A DNA stretch of 64,000 bases. Source: Stagnihabitans tardus. GTDB taxonomy: Bacteria > Pseudomonadota > Alphaproteobacteria > Rhodobacterales > Rhodobacteraceae. Under the pieces are notes generated by a model. The model saw nothing but the letters and a program-made list of their open reading frames with translations. It had not been told where the DNA came from and made no database searches. Positions 29,956-38,388 of this stretch are shown here, in pieces. The translations under genes were made by a program, and so were the position numbers. Where the stretch lies: assembly GCF_009925085.1 (NCBI RefSeq), contig NZ_JAABNR010000004.1, positions 62,001 through 126,000 of the forward strand. Reading direction: 5' to 3'. Position 1 is the stretch's first letter; the number at the start of each line of letters is the position of its first letter.

Positions 29956-32400
29956 ATGGCGATCTTGGAAACCAATGGCGCTGCGGTCACGATGACCCTG
30001 GCCGAATTCCTGTCATGGGACCGGATCGTCCATTCCCTGGCCACGCCCTGGGTGCCGATCTCCATCACCCTGACCACCCCCGGCGCCGCGAACCTGGGGG
30101 CCCGCGTCCCCTCGCAGGTCACCACCTTCACCTTGGCCAATGGCAGCTGGCACCTGACCTTCGGCGGCGAGTTCGACCGGGTCCTTGCGCTTGGCGGCAA
30201 CGACTGGCTGGACACGGGCAGCGGCAAGGACACGGTCTTTGGCGGAGCGGGCAGGGACACGGTCTTTGGCGGCCTGGGCGAGGACCTGCTTCAGGGCGAG
30301 GCGGGCGCGGACCTGATCCATGGCGGGGATGGCAACGACACGCTCACGGGCGGGATCGGCAGCGACAGGCTTTATGGCGGCGCGGGCAATGACCAGGCCC
30401 AGGGCGACGACGGCAACGACCTGATCGACGGAGGGGAGGGGAACGACACGCTGCAGGGCGGGATCGGCAACGACACGCTTTCTGGCGGCGCGGGCAATGA
30501 CCTGTTGCAAGCGGGTGCGGGGCGGGATGCGTTGGATGGCGGGCTTGGCGACGATACCTATGTCGTGGGCTTGGGCCAGACGCTCGCCGCCCTGACGGAT
30601 GCGGGCGGCAATGACGTCCTGATCGTGACCAGCGCACCGCAGCCCCTGGCGGCACCGGTGCATATCACCTCGCGCGCGGATCTCGGCTTGCCCCTGTTGA
30701 CCGGGATCGAGACGCTGCGCTTCGACGACAAGATCAGCTTCTCGGCCTTCGATGACGTGATCGAGCTGCTGACGCTGAACCTGGCCTGGCATTCCGAACT
30801 CTCCACGTCCAATCCCGAGCTGGCCGATTGCTGGCGGCTGGGCGCGGGCAATGACAGCTTCACCGGGGCCTGGCTCTTCGATGCGGTGGATGGCGGCACC
30901 GGGGACGACCGGCTTTTCGGCATGGGCGGCGACGATCTCCTGCGCGGCGGGGCGGGCAACGACTACATCGACGGCGGCCTTGGCCGTGACACGCTGGTCG
31001 CAGGAAGCGGCCGCGACACGCTGGTCGGCGGCGAAGGGAACGACCGCTATTACATCTCGGATGCCTCGGTCCAGATCATCGAGATCGCCGCCGGGGGCGG
31101 TGAGACGATCTATACCACGGTCAGCATCGACCTGCGCAACATCCCCAATGTCGAGAGCCTGGCTGCTCTGGGCAGCGTCGGGCTCAGCCTGACCGGGACC
31201 TCGGTGATCAACCTGATCACCGGCGGCGTGGGGAACGACACGCTGGACGGGCAGGGCGCGCGGGACAGCCTGACCGGCGGCCTGGGCGATGACACCTATA
31301 TCATCAACGACGCCAGGGCAGAGATCTTCGAGAATGCCAATGGGGGTATCGACACGCTCCGCACCGACTTGTCCTATGTCATGCTGCCGCTGAACATCGA
31401 GCACCTGGTCTATACGGGCAGCGGCAATTTCACCGGCAATGGCTGGTCCAGGGCGCTGTCCGTCACCTCGGGCGCGGGCAATGACACATTGAGCAACGCC
31501 CAAGCCATGTATGGCGGGGAGGGGGACGATACCTATTACGTCTCATGGTCGAGCCCGGCCATGCGTGCCTTCGAGAACGCGGATGGCGGCCACGACACCT
31601 TGCACATCAGGGCCCCGGCGAACTTCGTCCTCTGGGACAATATCGAGGACATGGTCCAGACCGGCGGCATCGCCCAGGCGCATGGCAATGCGCTGGACAA
31701 CGAGATCTGGGGCTTCAATGTCGAGGGCGGCGCGGGCAATGACACGATGCACGGGACCTCGAAGGTTTCGAATATCCTAGACGGCGGCCTCGGCAACGAT
31801 GTTCTGATCGGCGGGGTGGGCAATGACACTTTCGTGCTGGACAGTGTCGACGATGTCTATTCCGACACCGGCGGAACGGATGACCGGATCCGCATCGTGG
31901 TTTCTGACTTCTTCCAGCTGCAAGAGGGCATCGAAGCCGTGGAGACCCTGGGCGTCGGGGCGACGGTTGCAGGCAATGCGATTGCCGAGACCTTCTATGG
32001 CGGCGACGGAGACGATATCTTTGACGGCGGAGCCGGGGCGGACCGCCTCTTTGGCGGTGGCGGGCATGACGCCTTCTACTTCTGGGGCGCCGATCTTGTG
32101 GCCGATTACCTGCCGAGTTTCGTGGCCTTGGGCGACAGTTCGGACATCTTCCTGATCGAAGGGGGCGCGGATGGTGCCTTTGACCTGCCCGAGGGGGAGC
32201 TTGCCGCCGATGCCTTCGTGTCGCATCGCACGGGAGCACCGGATATCACCGCCCGAACCCGGTTCTACATCGACTATGCGGCTGGGAGCCTCTGGTATGA
32301 CCCCGATGGCTCGGGACAGGTCTATGACGGCTTCCTCATCGCCTGGGTCAGCATGGTTGCCGCCCCCAAGATCACCGCGGACAATTTCTTCGTGATCTAG
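29956..32400 (+). CDS. RTX-type secreted calcium-binding protein 2
   Basis: The 814-residue protein has many canonical GGxGxDxUx nonapeptides. The first block spans about 80-200 (GGNDWLDTGSGKDTVFGGAG onward). Further blocks lie near 292-370, 420-450, 495-520 and 580-640, and the last near 680-700. Between blocks recurs a module ending in GDDTYxV and starting a beta stretch with NIE or NVE. This modular pattern is common in type I-secreted RTX adhesins and serralysin-like tails; no enzyme domain is visible. ATG 29956 has GGCGGAG six bases upstream; an in-frame GTG at 29941 is weaker. Its stop overlaps that of the convergent histidine kinase by 3 nt. Confidence 0.85.
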   Translation: MAILETNGAAVTMTLAEFLSWDRIVHSLATPWVPISITLTTPGAANLGARVPSQVTTFTLANGSWHLTFGGEFDRVLALGGNDWLDTGSGKDTVFGGAGRDTVFGGLGEDLLQGEAGADLIHGGDGNDTLTGGIGSDRLYGGAGNDQAQGDDGNDLIDGGEGNDTLQGGIGNDTLSGGAGNDLLQAGAGRDALDGGLGDDTYVVGLGQTLAALTDAGGNDVLIVTSAPQPLAAPVHITSRADLGLPLLTGIETLRFDDKISFSAFDDVIELLTLNLAWHSELSTSNPELADCWRLGAGNDSFTGAWLFDAVDGGTGDDRLFGMGGDDLLRGGAGNDYIDGGLGRDTLVAGSGRDTLVGGEGNDRYYISDASVQIIEIAAGGGETIYTTVSIDLRNIPNVESLAALGSVGLSLTGTSVINLITGGVGNDTLDGQGARDSLTGGLGDDTYIINDARAEIFENANGGIDTLRTDLSYVMLPLNIEHLVYTGSGNFTGNGWSRALSVTSGAGNDTLSNAQAMYGGEGDDTYYVSWSSPAMRAFENADGGHDTLHIRAPANFVLWDNIEDMVQTGGIAQAHGNALDNEIWGFNVEGGAGNDTMHGTSKVSNILDGGLGNDVLIGGVGNDTFVLDSVDDVYSDTGGTDDRIRIVVSDFFQLQEGIEAVETLGVGATVAGNAIAETFYGGDGDDIFDGGAGADRLFGGGGHDAFYFWGADLVADYLPSFVALGDSSDIFLIEGGADGAFDLPEGELAADAFVSHRTGAPDITARTRFYIDYAAGSLWYDPDGSGQVYDGFLIAWVSMVAAPKITADNFFVI

Positions 32401-33713
32401 GCCCCCGGCAGGCTCAGCGCGACCTCGACCCCATCCGCCCGCCCCGGGGCCGGAGAGGTCACGCTCAAGCCCGCCCCCGCACGCTCGGCGATGGTGCGCA
32501 CGATGGCGAGGCCAAGGCCCGTGCCCTGGCTGCCCTCACCCTTCTCGAACCTTTGGCCGAGGCGCGCGATATCCGTGGCCGACAGCACCGGCCCCGCATT
32601 GGTCACCGTCAGGCGATTGGCCGAAAGCGTGACCGTCACCGGCTGATCCGGGGCGCCGTGGCGGAGCGCGTTTTCCACGAGGTTGCGGGCCAGGATGCCA
32701 AGGGCATCGGGCTCGATCACCGACAGGACCGGCTCTTCGGGCAGGGCCAGGCGGCAGTCGCCGCCCTCGCGCGTGGCATCCTGCACCACGATCCGCAAAA
32801 CCGCGCGAATGTCGCTGGAGGCACCCCGCATCCGCCCGCCCTCGGCCCGCGCGAGCTGCATCAGCTTCTCGGAGGTCCGCATCAGCCGTTTCAGCGTGGC
32901 CTCGATCTCGGCGGCGCGCGGGGCGGCCTCGGGCGTCTCGGCGCGCAGGCGTTGCAGCTGGGCGATGGCGCCCGCCACCGGGGTGCGCAGCTCGTGGGCG
33001 GCATGGGAGGCGAAGTTGCGCTCGGCCTCAAACCCCGCGCCCAGCCGGGTGAAAAGCCCGTTCAGGGCCTGGGTGATCGGCTGCAACTCGCTGGGCAGCC
33101 CGGTCTCGGGCAGGGGAGAGAGGTCCTGCACCCCGCGCGCCGCGACCTCGGCCCGCAGGGCGCGCAGGGGCGAAAGGCCGCGCCGCACCGCCCAGGCGAT
33201 GCCCAAAAGGCTCAGCGGCAAAAGCACGACCAGGGGCAGGACAAGGCGCAGCATCAAGGCCTGGACCAGCGCCGTCCGGCCGGTCAGGGGAGCGGCCACC
33301 GAAATCGTCAGCCCGCCGCCCTCTGCCGTGTAAAGCCGATGCGTGGCGCTGTCGGAAAAGCCCGGCGCCAGGCCCGGGGGAAGGATCGCATCCGTCCCCC
33401 CGGGCGAGCGCAGGACGACCTGTCCCGCCCCGTCGCGGACGACGAAGACCTGGACCGCGCGCAGATCGTCGCGGTCGCGGTCATGCTCCTCGCGGCGCTC
33501 GTCATGGTCGTCGTCCTCGCCGTCATGCGACCTTTCGCCGAAGCCCCTGCTGGCCAGGGGCAAGAGGCGCTCGGCCGTGGCGCGCAGGTCTTCGTCAAAC
33601 AGCGTGCGGATCTCGCGGCTGACGCGGTCGGCCGTCAGACCCGCCGCCAAGAGCCAGAAGAGCGTCGCCCCAAGCCCCACGATCAGCGCAAGCCGCCGCT
33701 CGATCGAGGTCAT
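32397..33713 (-). CDS. Sensor histidine kinase with Asp/His-rich periplasmic loop
   Basis: The 438-residue kinase has two transmembrane helices (about 8-28 and 152-176) around a periplasmic domain. A HAMP-like linker and the phosphoacceptor box HAAHELRTP (His240) follow. The ATPase motifs are an N-box at about Asn344 and GTGLGLAIV at 397-405. The periplasmic segment 63-83 is a dense run of Asp, Glu, His and Arg (for example HDGEDDDHDERREEH), similar in style to the secreted protein encoded across the divergent promoter. This suggests sensing of a divalent or trivalent cation. ATG 33713 overlaps the regulator's stop by 4 nt. Confidence 0.92.
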   Translation of the reverse strand: MTSIERRLALIVGLGATLFWLLAAGLTADRVSREIRTLFDEDLRATAERLLPLASRGFGERSHDGEDDDHDERREEHDRDRDDLRAVQVFVVRDGAGQVVLRSPGGTDAILPPGLAPGFSDSATHRLYTAEGGGLTISVAAPLTGRTALVQALMLRLVLPLVVLLPLSLLGIAWAVRRGLSPLRALRAEVAARGVQDLSPLPETGLPSELQPITQALNGLFTRLGAGFEAERNFASHAAHELRTPVAGAIAQLQRLRAETPEAAPRAAEIEATLKRLMRTSEKLMQLARAEGGRMRGASSDIRAVLRIVVQDATREGGDCRLALPEEPVLSVIEPDALGILARNLVENALRHGAPDQPVTVTLSANRLTVTNAGPVLSATDIARLGQRFEKGEGSQGTGLGLAIVRTIAERAGAGLSVTSPAPGRADGVEVALSLPGA

Positions 33714-34372
33714 GACGGTTTCCCCAAACGGTATCCCAGGCCCCATTCGGTCTTGATCGCCCAGGCGCCCAGTTTCTTGCGCAGCCGCGAGACATGGACC
33801 TCGATCGCATTGCTTTCGACCCCGTCGCCGAAGGTGTAAAGCCGCTCTTCCAGTTGCGCCTTGGACAGGACCTGGCCCGGGCGCTGAAGGAAGGCCTCGA
33901 AGAGCACCCATTCCCGCGCGGTCAGCGTCACGGGGCGCCCCCCCAGGGTCACGCTGCGGGCGGCGAGGTCGATTTCCAGCCCGCCCAGCGAAATCAGCGG
34001 GTTGGGGTTGCCCGCATAGCGCCTTGCCACCGATCCGATTCGGGCCGAAAGCTCGGTCAGGTCAAAGGGCTTGACCAGGTAGTCATCGGCGCCCGCGTTC
34101 AGCCCCTCGATCCGGTCCGAGACCTGGTCCAGCGCGGTCAGGATGATGACCGGGGTGACATCGCCCCTCCCCCGAAGTGACCGCAGGAAGGGCAGGCCGC
34201 GCCCGTCGGGCAGCATCAGGTCCAAAAGCACCAGGTCGAAGCCCGTCGTCCGGATCGCGGCGCCCGCAAGGTCCAGCCGGGTGACCCAATCGACCGAATG
34301 GCCATCGGCGGCGATCTGGTCGCGCACGGCGGCACCAAGGACGGAGTCGTCTTCGATCAAGAGGATGCGCAT
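33710..34372 (-). CDS. OmpR/PhoB-family response regulator
   Basis: The 220-residue regulator has a receiver domain with acidic pocket EDD (7-9), phosphoacceptor Asp51 in LLDLMLPDGRG, Thr in ILTALD and Lys in LVKPFD. It has a winged-helix output domain (about 125-218) ending VSRLRKKLGAWAIKTEWGLG. It is the first gene of the regulator-kinase operon and is divergent from the Asp/His-rich gene. The 131-bp region between them contains two pairs of 11-bp-spaced direct repeats, the usual binding pattern of this family, so it probably controls both directions. Confidence 0.95.
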   Translation of the reverse strand: MRILLIEDDSVLGAAVRDQIAADGHSVDWVTRLDLAGAAIRTTGFDLVLLDLMLPDGRGLPFLRSLRGRGDVTPVIILTALDQVSDRIEGLNAGADDYLVKPFDLTELSARIGSVARRYAGNPNPLISLGGLEIDLAARSVTLGGRPVTLTAREWVLFEAFLQRPGQVLSKAQLEERLYTFGDGVESNAIEVHVSRLRKKLGAWAIKTEWGLGYRLGKPS

Positions 34373-34404
34373 GGGGTCTCCTTTGTCCCTGTGTAATGCG
34401 CGGC

Positions 34405-34457
34405 AAAGCTGACGGAAAGCTGAAGCAGGTTTTTGCGCCCCGTCAGGAAGTCGTCAG
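34405..34457. promoter_or_regulatory. Candidate response-regulator binding sites, two direct-repeat pairs
   Basis: AAAGCTGA occurs at 34405-34412 and 34416-34423. CGTCAG occurs at 34441-34446 and 34452-34457. In both pairs the repeats start exactly 11 bp apart, the helical spacing at which OmpR/PhoB-type dimers bind. They lie centrally in the divergent promoter between the two-component system and the flavoprotein genes. Confidence 0.55.
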
Positions 34458-34503
34458 AACCCGGGCGCATATCGGTCTCATCGGATAGCCAAGGAGACGA
34501 TCC

Positions 34504-34863
34504 ATGAAGACCACGTCCAAGGCCCTGCTGGCCGCCATGACCCTCTTGAGCCTCGGCCTTGCGGGCCTCGCCCAGGCCCAGGCCCCCATCGCCCCCAACC
34601 TGACGGCGCCCGAGGCCCCGCTTGTTGCCGTCGACTATGACGAGGACGACGACGAGGGCGAAGGCTGGTTCAGCCACCGTCGCGGCCATGGCGACCACGA
34701 AGACCATGAGCGCGGCGACCATGACGATGACGACGATGACGACGGAGAGGGCGGTTGCCGGGGCGCGACCGATGCCGATGGCCGCTGCCAGACCGGCCAA
34801 AGCGCCTCGCCGCCCGCCAATGGGCTCTTCAACGGCGCCGCACCCAAGGCCCAGGTGAACTGA
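34504..34863 (+). CDS. Small secreted Asp/His-rich protein
   Basis: The 119-residue protein has a signal peptide ending near AQAQA (residue 26). The central segment (about 44-84) is built of Asp, Glu, His and Gly, with HGDHEDHERGDHDDD its densest stretch. Two Cys (85 and 95) bracket RGATDADGR. The composition predicts a disordered cation-binding periplasmic protein; a disulfide is possible. AAGGAG precedes ATG 34504. It is the first gene of the rightward group DUF2271, PepSY reductase and apbE. A hairpin after its stop may set its expression level. I know no named family. Confidence 0.8.
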   Translation: MKTTSKALLAAMTLLSLGLAGLAQAQAPIAPNLTAPEAPLVAVDYDEDDDEGEGWFSHRRGHGDHEDHERGDHDDDDDDDGEGGCRGATDADGRCQTGQSASPPANGLFNGAAPKAQVN

Positions 34864-34870
34864 ACCTCTT

Positions 34871-34894
34871 CGCGCCGGACATGAGCCCGGCGCG
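34871..34894 (+). terminator. Intercistronic hairpin, possible attenuator
   Basis: CGCGCCGG (34871-34878) and CCGGCGCG (34887-34894) form a perfect 8-bp stem with an 8-nt loop. It lies between the Asp/His-rich gene and the DUF2271 gene. There is no T-run, so partial termination or mRNA stabilisation is more likely than full termination. Confidence 0.4.
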
Positions 34895-34918
34895 CCCTTC
34901 CAAAACCAAAGGCTTGCC

Positions 34919-35395
34919 ATGACCACGCTTTCCCAAGTCCTCACCGCCTCCACCGCGCTTGCCGGTGCCCTTGTCCTGCCCGGCTTGGCCGAGGCCCGGC
35001 AGGTCACCCTGACGACCGAGCTGGCCAATTATGGCGGCGACGGCGCTTACCTGGCCTTCTATGTCACCGATGCCTCGGGCAAATACATGGGCTCGCTCTG
35101 GATGTCGGGGGGGCGGTCGAAGTATTACCGCCACCTCTCGGGCTGGGAACAGGCCTCGGGCGGCGATCCGGCCGAGGTCGCGGGCATCACCGGCGCCTCG
35201 GTCGGCCAGGGCCAGACCCTGACCCTGACGCTGGACCTGGCCGACAGCCTGTTTGACGCGGGCTATGTCCTGCATGTCGATGCCGCCGTCGAGCATATGC
35301 GCGACAGCCCCGACGAAATCGCCGTTCCGCTGACCGCCGCCGGGGTTTCGGCCAAGGGCGGCACCTATATCGCCAAGCTCAGCTACAAGTCCTGA
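34919..35395 (+). CDS. Exported DUF2271 protein with ApbE-type flavinylation motif
   Basis: The 158-residue protein has a signal peptide (about 1-26, ending LAEA). The beta-rich domain matches the DUF2271 pattern (LANYGGDGAYLAFYVTDASG, SLWMSGGRSKYYRHLSGWEQ). Residues 90-94, ITGAS, fit the core of the ApbE flavinylation motif (S/T-G-A-T/S), in which the last Ser or Thr receives FMN; the upstream Asp of the usual D-G-x-S/T-G-A-T/S is Ala here. With apbE two genes downstream, I infer that Ser94 carries covalent FMN in the periplasm. The next gene starts 1 bp after its stop. Confidence 0.82.
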   Translation: MTTLSQVLTASTALAGALVLPGLAEARQVTLTTELANYGGDGAYLAFYVTDASGKYMGSLWMSGGRSKYYRHLSGWEQASGGDPAEVAGITGASVGQGQTLTLTLDLADSLFDAGYVLHVDAAVEHMRDSPDEIAVPLTAAGVSAKGGTYIAKLSYKS

Positions 35396-35396
35396 C

Positions 35397-37523
35397 ATGA
35401 CCCGCCCCCTGCACCGCTTCACCGGGCTGATCCTTGGCCTTTTCCTCACGGTCGTGGCGCTTTCGGGCGCCGCGCTTTCCGTCCTTCCGGCGCTGGAGAG
35501 CTGGGGGGCGGGGGGGCTGGACATGACGGCGGCAGAGCTCGTCTCCCGGGTCACCGCCGCCAATCCGGGGGTGGAAGAGATCCTCGTCTCGGCTGCGGGG
35601 CGGGTCACGGCCTATACCGCCGATGCGACGCTGGTGGTGGATCCGGTGACCGGGGCGGGCAGCCCGGTGCCCGCGCCAGGCGCCTGGGTGACCTGGGCGG
35701 AAAACCTGCACCGGTCGCTGTTCCTTGGCGATGCGGGGCGGATCGCGGTGGCGGTGCTGGCGGCGGCCATGCTGGGGCTGTCGGCCACCGGCCTGCGGCT
35801 CCTGGCGCGGCGGGCGGGGGGCTGGCGCGCGGTGCTGGCGCCGCAAAAGGGTCGGGGCTGGGCGCGGACCCATGCCGAGGTCGCCCGTGCGGCGGCCCTG
35901 GCCCTGGTCCTTTCCTCGCTGACCGGGCTTTGGATGACGGCCTCGACCTTCGACCTTTTGCCCGCTGCCGAAAGCCCGGATTTCCCGGCCCAGGTCTCGG
36001 GCCTGACCGGGGCGGCGCTGCCCCTGGACTTCCCCGCCAGCCAATTGCGCGACCTGACCTTCCCGCGTGACGCGCAGGACGCCTTTGCCCTGACCACGAC
36101 CGAGGGTTCGGGCTATATCGACCAGGGCACGGGCGCGACCCTGGCCTGGGTGGCCCCGACCTGGGCCGACCGTGTCTCGGCCTGGGCGCAGCTCTTGCAC
36201 ACCGGGCAGGGCGCCGCCGTCCTGGGGCTGGTCCTGGGCCTGGCCGCCCTGACGACGCCCTTCCTCGCGGTCTCGGGCGCCCTGATGCGCAGCCTGGGCC
36301 GCCGCCAGAGCTTTGCCTCGGCCCAGGCCGCCGACACGGTCATCCTTGTGGGCTCCGAGGGCGGCTCGACCTGGGGTTTCGCCCAGACCCTCGCCCGGGC
36401 GCTGAGGGCCAAGGGCGGCCAGCCGCATCTGGCCCCGCTGTCCGATTTCGCGCCCGAGACCTGGCCCCAGGCCAAGCGCCTCCTGGTCCTGACCGCGACC
36501 TATGGCGACGGCGAGGCCCCCGCCTCTGCCGGGGATGTCCTCTCGCGGATCAAGACCCTGCCCAAGGCACCAGCCATCCCCCTCGCCGTCCTGGGCTTCG
36601 GCGACCGCTCCTTCCCGCGCTTCTGCGCCTTTGCCGAAGAGCTGGCCGCCGCCGCCCATGCCAAGGGCTGGCCGCGCCTGATGCCCCTGGCCTCGGTCGA
36701 CCGCCAATCGGCGCAGGACTTCGCCCGCTGGGGCCGCGACCTTGGAGCGGCCCTGGGGATGGAGCTGAGCCTTGACCACGAGGCCCCCTTGCCGGCCACC
36801 GACCGCCTGGCCCTGATCTCGCGCCGCGACTATGGCGCCGACTTGCAGATGCCCGCCGCCATCCTGCGCTTTGCTGCGCCCAAGCGGGGCCTTTGGGCTC
36901 GGCTGACCGGGCAGGGTGCGTTCCAGCCCGGCGACCTCTTGGGGATCCTCCCCGAGGGCTCGACCGTGCCGCGCTTCTATTCCCTGGCCTCGGGGTCACG
37001 GGATGGCTTCGTGGAGATCTGCATCCGCAGGCATGAGGGCGGCCTTTGTTCGGGCCAGCTTCACGCCATGAAGCCCGGCGACCAGGTCCGCGCCTTTGTC
37101 CGGCCGAACCCGGCCTTCCATGCGGGGGACCGCCCCTTGATCCTGATCGGCGCGGGCACCGGGATCGGGCCCCTGGCCGGGATCATAAGGGGCGCCCGCC
37201 AGCCCGCGCGGCTCTTCTTCGGGATGCGCCATGCCGCCAGCGATTACTACTATGCCGAGGACCTGGCCGAGTGGCAGGCCCAGGGCCGCCTGACCGGCCT
37301 GCACCTGGCCTTTTCCCGTGGCAACCGCCCGCATTACGTCCAGGACGCCCTGCGGCTCGAGGCCGAGGCCCTGCGCGAGGCGGTGGCCAGGGGCGCCCGG
37401 ATCATGGTCTGCGGCGGGCGCGAGATGGGGGCAGGCGTGCGCGCCACGCTCTCCGACATCCTCTCGCCCCTGACGCTGGACCGACTGGCCAAGGAGGGCC
37501 GTTATGCGGAAGACACCTATTAA
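35397..37523 (+). CDS. PepSY-TM/flavodoxin/FNR fusion oxidoreductase
   Basis: The 708-residue protein joins a PepSY transmembrane module to cytoplasmic reductase domains. Four membrane helices (about 9-30, 113-136, 161-180, 271-300) carry His-containing motifs HRFTGLILG, ENLHRSLFLG and LLHTGQG, possible haem or quinone ligands. A flavodoxin domain spans about 318-450 (VGSEGGSTWGFA, TATYGDGEAP). An FNR-like domain follows, with FAD motif RFYSLASGS, NADPH motif GAGTGIGPLAG and C-terminus YAEDTY. It should move electrons from NAD(P)H through FMN/FAD across the membrane, probably to the DUF2271 flavoprotein. It overlaps apbE by 20 nt. Confidence 0.88.
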   Translation: MTRPLHRFTGLILGLFLTVVALSGAALSVLPALESWGAGGLDMTAAELVSRVTAANPGVEEILVSAAGRVTAYTADATLVVDPVTGAGSPVPAPGAWVTWAENLHRSLFLGDAGRIAVAVLAAAMLGLSATGLRLLARRAGGWRAVLAPQKGRGWARTHAEVARAAALALVLSSLTGLWMTASTFDLLPAAESPDFPAQVSGLTGAALPLDFPASQLRDLTFPRDAQDAFALTTTEGSGYIDQGTGATLAWVAPTWADRVSAWAQLLHTGQGAAVLGLVLGLAALTTPFLAVSGALMRSLGRRQSFASAQAADTVILVGSEGGSTWGFAQTLARALRAKGGQPHLAPLSDFAPETWPQAKRLLVLTATYGDGEAPASAGDVLSRIKTLPKAPAIPLAVLGFGDRSFPRFCAFAEELAAAAHAKGWPRLMPLASVDRQSAQDFARWGRDLGAALGMELSLDHEAPLPATDRLALISRRDYGADLQMPAAILRFAAPKRGLWARLTGQGAFQPGDLLGILPEGSTVPRFYSLASGSRDGFVEICIRRHEGGLCSGQLHAMKPGDQVRAFVRPNPAFHAGDRPLILIGAGTGIGPLAGIIRGARQPARLFFGMRHAASDYYYAEDLAEWQAQGRLTGLHLAFSRGNRPHYVQDALRLEAEALREAVARGARIMVCGGREMGAGVRATLSDILSPLTLDRLAKEGRYAEDTY

Positions 37524-38388
37524 GACGAACGGCGCGACCATGGGCACCCGCTGGCAGGCGCTGACCCAGGACCCCGTGCCCCAGGAGGCCCTGCAAGCCG
37601 CGGTGGAGGAGATCGATGCCCAGATGTCGCTCTGGCGGGCGGACAGCGACCTCTGCCGGCTGAACGCCGCCGCGCCCGGGGTCTGGGTGGACCTGCCCGC
37701 GCATCTGATGACCGTGCTTGAGGCGGGGCTCGGCATCGGGCGCGCCAGCGGTGGGGCCTTTGACATCGGCCTCGGCGATGCGGTGGCGGCCTGGGGCTTC
37801 GGGCCCGGTGCGGCCTCCGAGGCGGCCATCCGCGCCGCCCGCCATGCCCGAAGCCCGGCCCATGAGCTTCTGGAGCTCGACCCCGCCCGGGGCCGCGCGA
37901 TGAAACACGCCCCCCTCTCGGTCGATCTGAACGGCATCGCCAAGGGCTATGGCGTCGACCGCCTGACCGAGGTGGCAAAGGCCCATGGCGTGACCTCGGG
38001 CCTTTTCGCCATCGACGGAGAGCTGCGCGCCATCGGTCCGCGCGCCTTCCCCGTCGCCGTCGAGGCCCCCCTCGTGGGCCACCGCGCCGCCCATTCGCTC
38101 TTGGGCCTGACCGATGCCGCCGTGGCAACCTCGGGCACCTATCGGCATTTCGTCACGGTCCAGGGCCGCCGCCTGTCGCATCTGATCGACCCTGCCACCG
38201 GGGCGCCCCTGCTGAACCCGCCCGACCAGGTGACGGTGCTGGCCAAGGACTGCATGTCTGCCGATGCCTGGGCCAAGGTCTTCATGGTGCTGCCGCAAGA
38301 CCGCGCCCTGACCCTGGCCGCGCTGAACGGGGTCTCGGTCCTGAGCCTTGGGGCCAGGCCCTATGCGACCGGGGTCTTCGCCGCCTGA
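37504..38388 (+). CDS. apbE: FAD:protein FMN transferase ApbE without signal peptide
   Basis: ApbE moves FMN from FAD to Ser or Thr of target proteins. The 294-residue product shows GATMGTRW (10-17), FDIGLGDAVAAWGFG, VDLNGIAKGYGVD, HLIDPATGAPL and the magnesium-site ADAWAKVFMVL. The usual GGE motif near IDGELRAIG has Asp for the first Gly. Unlike most ApbE proteins it has no signal peptide, and its start lies inside the PepSY gene with AAGGAGG upstream, so no longer N-terminus is available. It should act in the cytoplasm or leave by another route. Its 3' end overlaps the convergent hydrolase gene by 28 bp. Confidence 0.9.
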   Translation: MRKTPIKTNGATMGTRWQALTQDPVPQEALQAAVEEIDAQMSLWRADSDLCRLNAAAPGVWVDLPAHLMTVLEAGLGIGRASGGAFDIGLGDAVAAWGFGPGAASEAAIRAARHARSPAHELLELDPARGRAMKHAPLSVDLNGIAKGYGVDRLTEVAKAHGVTSGLFAIDGELRAIGPRAFPVAVEAPLVGHRAAHSLLGLTDAAVATSGTYRHFVTVQGRRLSHLIDPATGAPLLNPPDQVTVLAKDCMSADAWAKVFMVLPQDRALTLAALNGVSVLSLGARPYATGVFAA

